Assembly: GCA_036522155.1 (NCBI GenBank)
Contig: DATDGI010000317.1
Location: 1-40,848, forward strand
Length of the DNA stretch: 40,848 nucleotides
Origin: UBA9676 sp036522155
GTDB taxonomy: Bacteria > Actinomycetota > Actinomycetes > Streptosporangiales > Streptosporangiaceae
Direction: 5' to 3'
In this document: positions 40,028 to 40,848 of the stretch, one piece after another
How the letters are laid out: each line of letters begins with the position of its first letter
Numbering within the stretch: the first letter of the stretch is position 1
The notes under the pieces: generated by a model
What the model was told of the DNA's origin: nothing
The model's input: the letters and a program-made list of their open reading frames with translations, nothing else
Databases searched by the model: none
Position numbers and translations under genes: made by a program

Positions 40028-40780
40028 ATGACCATCCGCGCTGACCCCGCCCGCTATGACCTGGACATCGTGCCTGCCGCGTCGCTGCTGGCCGACCCGG
40101 CCCGGGCCGCCATGCTCACCGCGCTGCTGGACGACCGGCCGCTGGCCGCCGGGGAACTCGGCCGGCTGGCCGGGGTGAGCCCGGCCACCGCCAGTGCCCA
40201 CCTGGCCCGGCTGCTGGCTGGCGGCCTGGTCACCGTGGCCAGCCAGGGCCGGCACCGGCACTACCGGCTGGCGGGCCCCGAGGTGGCGGCCGCGATCGAG
40301 GCGCTCGGCCAGCTCAGCCGGCCTGCCCCGGTGCGCAGCCTGCGCGAGTCCCGCCAGGCGGCAGCGCTGGCCGAGGCCCGCACCTGCTACGACCACCTGG
40401 CCGGGCGGGCCGGGGTGGCACTGCTCGATGCCCTGCTGGCGCGGGGGCTGCTGACCGGCGTGCCCAGCGCCCACCAGCCCACCGGAGCCCCGCTGTCGGC
40501 CGGCCCGGCAGGCTTTGCGCTGACGGCTGCGGGGCAGGCCACGCTGCAGGCGTTTGGTATAGATATCGCCGCACTGCGGCGGAGCCGGCGCCAGTTCGCG
40601 GGCCCCTGCCTGGACTGGACGGAACGGCGGCCGCACCTGAACGGGGCGCTCGGCGCGGCCATCACCGGCCGGCTGGTGGACCGGGGCTGGATCCAGCCGG
40701 GGCCGCGGCGCCGAGCGGTCCGGGTGACCCCGGCCGGCCGGGCCGGGCTGGCCGCGACCTTCGGGTGCCCGGGGGACTGA
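40028..40780 (+). CDS. ArsR/HTH-type winged-helix transcriptional regulator
   Basis: 250 residues. The N-terminal winged helix (SLLADPARAAMLTALLDDRP, LGRLAGVSPATASAHLARLL, wing VASQGRHRHYRLAGPEVAAA) is ArsR-type. The C-terminal ~150 residues include a CYDHLAGRAGVALLDALL segment typical of a large actinobacterial and proteobacterial ArsR-like subgroup often next to MFS pumps or monooxygenases. Cys129 and Cys198, roughly, are not placed as a metal site, so it is probably not an arsenic sensor. The start has no strong ribosome site. The next gene lies beyond the window. Confidence 0.85.
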   Translation: MTIRADPARYDLDIVPAASLLADPARAAMLTALLDDRPLAAGELGRLAGVSPATASAHLARLLAGGLVTVASQGRHRHYRLAGPEVAAAIEALGQLSRPAPVRSLRESRQAAALAEARTCYDHLAGRAGVALLDALLARGLLTGVPSAHQPTGAPLSAGPAGFALTAAGQATLQAFGIDIAALRRSRRQFAGPCLDWTERRPHLNGALGAAITGRLVDRGWIQPGPRRRAVRVTPAGRAGLAATFGCPGD

Positions 40781-40814
40781 CGGCAGCGGGCCGGGGGATG
40801 GCAGGCTGTCAGCC

Positions 40815-40848
40815 ATGCGACCAGTGAGCGTCAACGGCGACGCCCTGA
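40815..40848 (+). CDS. Possible start of a gene cut by the right edge
   Basis: An ATG at 40815 opens a frame of 11 codons (MRPVSVNGDAL) that runs off the window, 34 bases after the regulator stop. No good ribosome site is visible. Too little sequence to identify. Confidence 0.25.
   Translation, partial: MRPVSVNGDAL

Noticed and set aside
1..40848. CRISPR array, prophage, integrase or complete insertion sequence
   Set aside because: No regularly spaced direct repeats, phage structural genes, recombinase or full transposase were seen; the only mobile trace is the IS3 OrfA fragment.

Overview
The window is a high-GC chromosomal segment from an actinomycete (Actinomycetota). The support is very GC-rich coding DNA, frequent GTG and TTG starts, an XRE/DUF5753 regulator paired with a DUF397 protein, an RsbW-like ATPase, an Rv1733c-like membrane protein, a GlfT2-type galactofuranosyltransferase and many one-component regulators. 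Nothing here fixes the genus. No CRISPR array, rRNA, replication origin or intact insertion sequence is visible, and no gap between genes exceeds about 300 bases.

Left part (1-9 kb): a TetR-type repressor cut by the left edge faces a small-molecule O-methyltransferase across a perfect palindrome. Next is a chimeric ORF in which the start of an IS3-type transposase OrfA is fused to a sirtuin lacking its NAD-binding N-terminus. It is followed by membrane and hypothetical proteins, a GntR/FCD regulator, a DUF4230 protein, and the RsbW-like / XRE / DUF397 set.

Surface-glycan part (8.4-21.8 kb): two exported lipoproteins (a phosphoesterase/phospholipase C-family protein and a Tat-type dimethylformamidase-beta-like protein) and a polytopic membrane protein precede a galactofuran locus. 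A sulfotransferase and a GlfT1-like transferase run leftward. A GT2 transferase, UDP-galactopyranose mutase (glf), galactofuran polymerase (glfT2) and a GT-C membrane glycosyltransferase run rightward, each overlapping the next by 4-8 bases. The locus probably makes, extends and decorates a cell-surface galactofuranose polymer.

Middle part (21.8-29.2 kb): a stand-alone DpgC-type cofactor-free dioxygenase, a short Hsp20-like protein, a secreted beta-helix protein with eight 25-residue coils, a winged-helix regulator/membrane protein operon behind tandem operators, a CocE-type hydrolase, a frameshifted HicB-like antitoxin, a one-TM hypothetical protein and a VOC/bleomycin-resistance-like protein.

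Arsenic/metal island (29.3-35.8 kb): a MntP-like transporter, a frameshifted CDF transporter, a flavoprotein fused to the tail of a phosphate-binding protein, an aquaporin, an ArsR-ArsC fusion, ArsI/CadI, two further ArsR repressors and ArsM arsenite methyltransferase. There is no ArsB, Acr3 or ArsA, so arsenite export probably depends on the aquaporin, with methylation as a second route. Each divergent or upstream region has its own perfect inverted repeat.

Right part (36-40.8 kb): two unrecognised proteins, a tRNA-Gly(GCC)/Cys(GCA)/Val(GAC) cluster read leftward, a beta-propeller lipoprotein and an ArsR-type regulator with a TTCGAT-N4-ATCGAA palindrome upstream.

Three themes stand out: two independent chimeric genes formed by in-frame deletions or rearrangements, two single-base frameshifts in otherwise recognisable genes, and a compact efflux-pump-less arsenic island with differentiated ArsR sensors.
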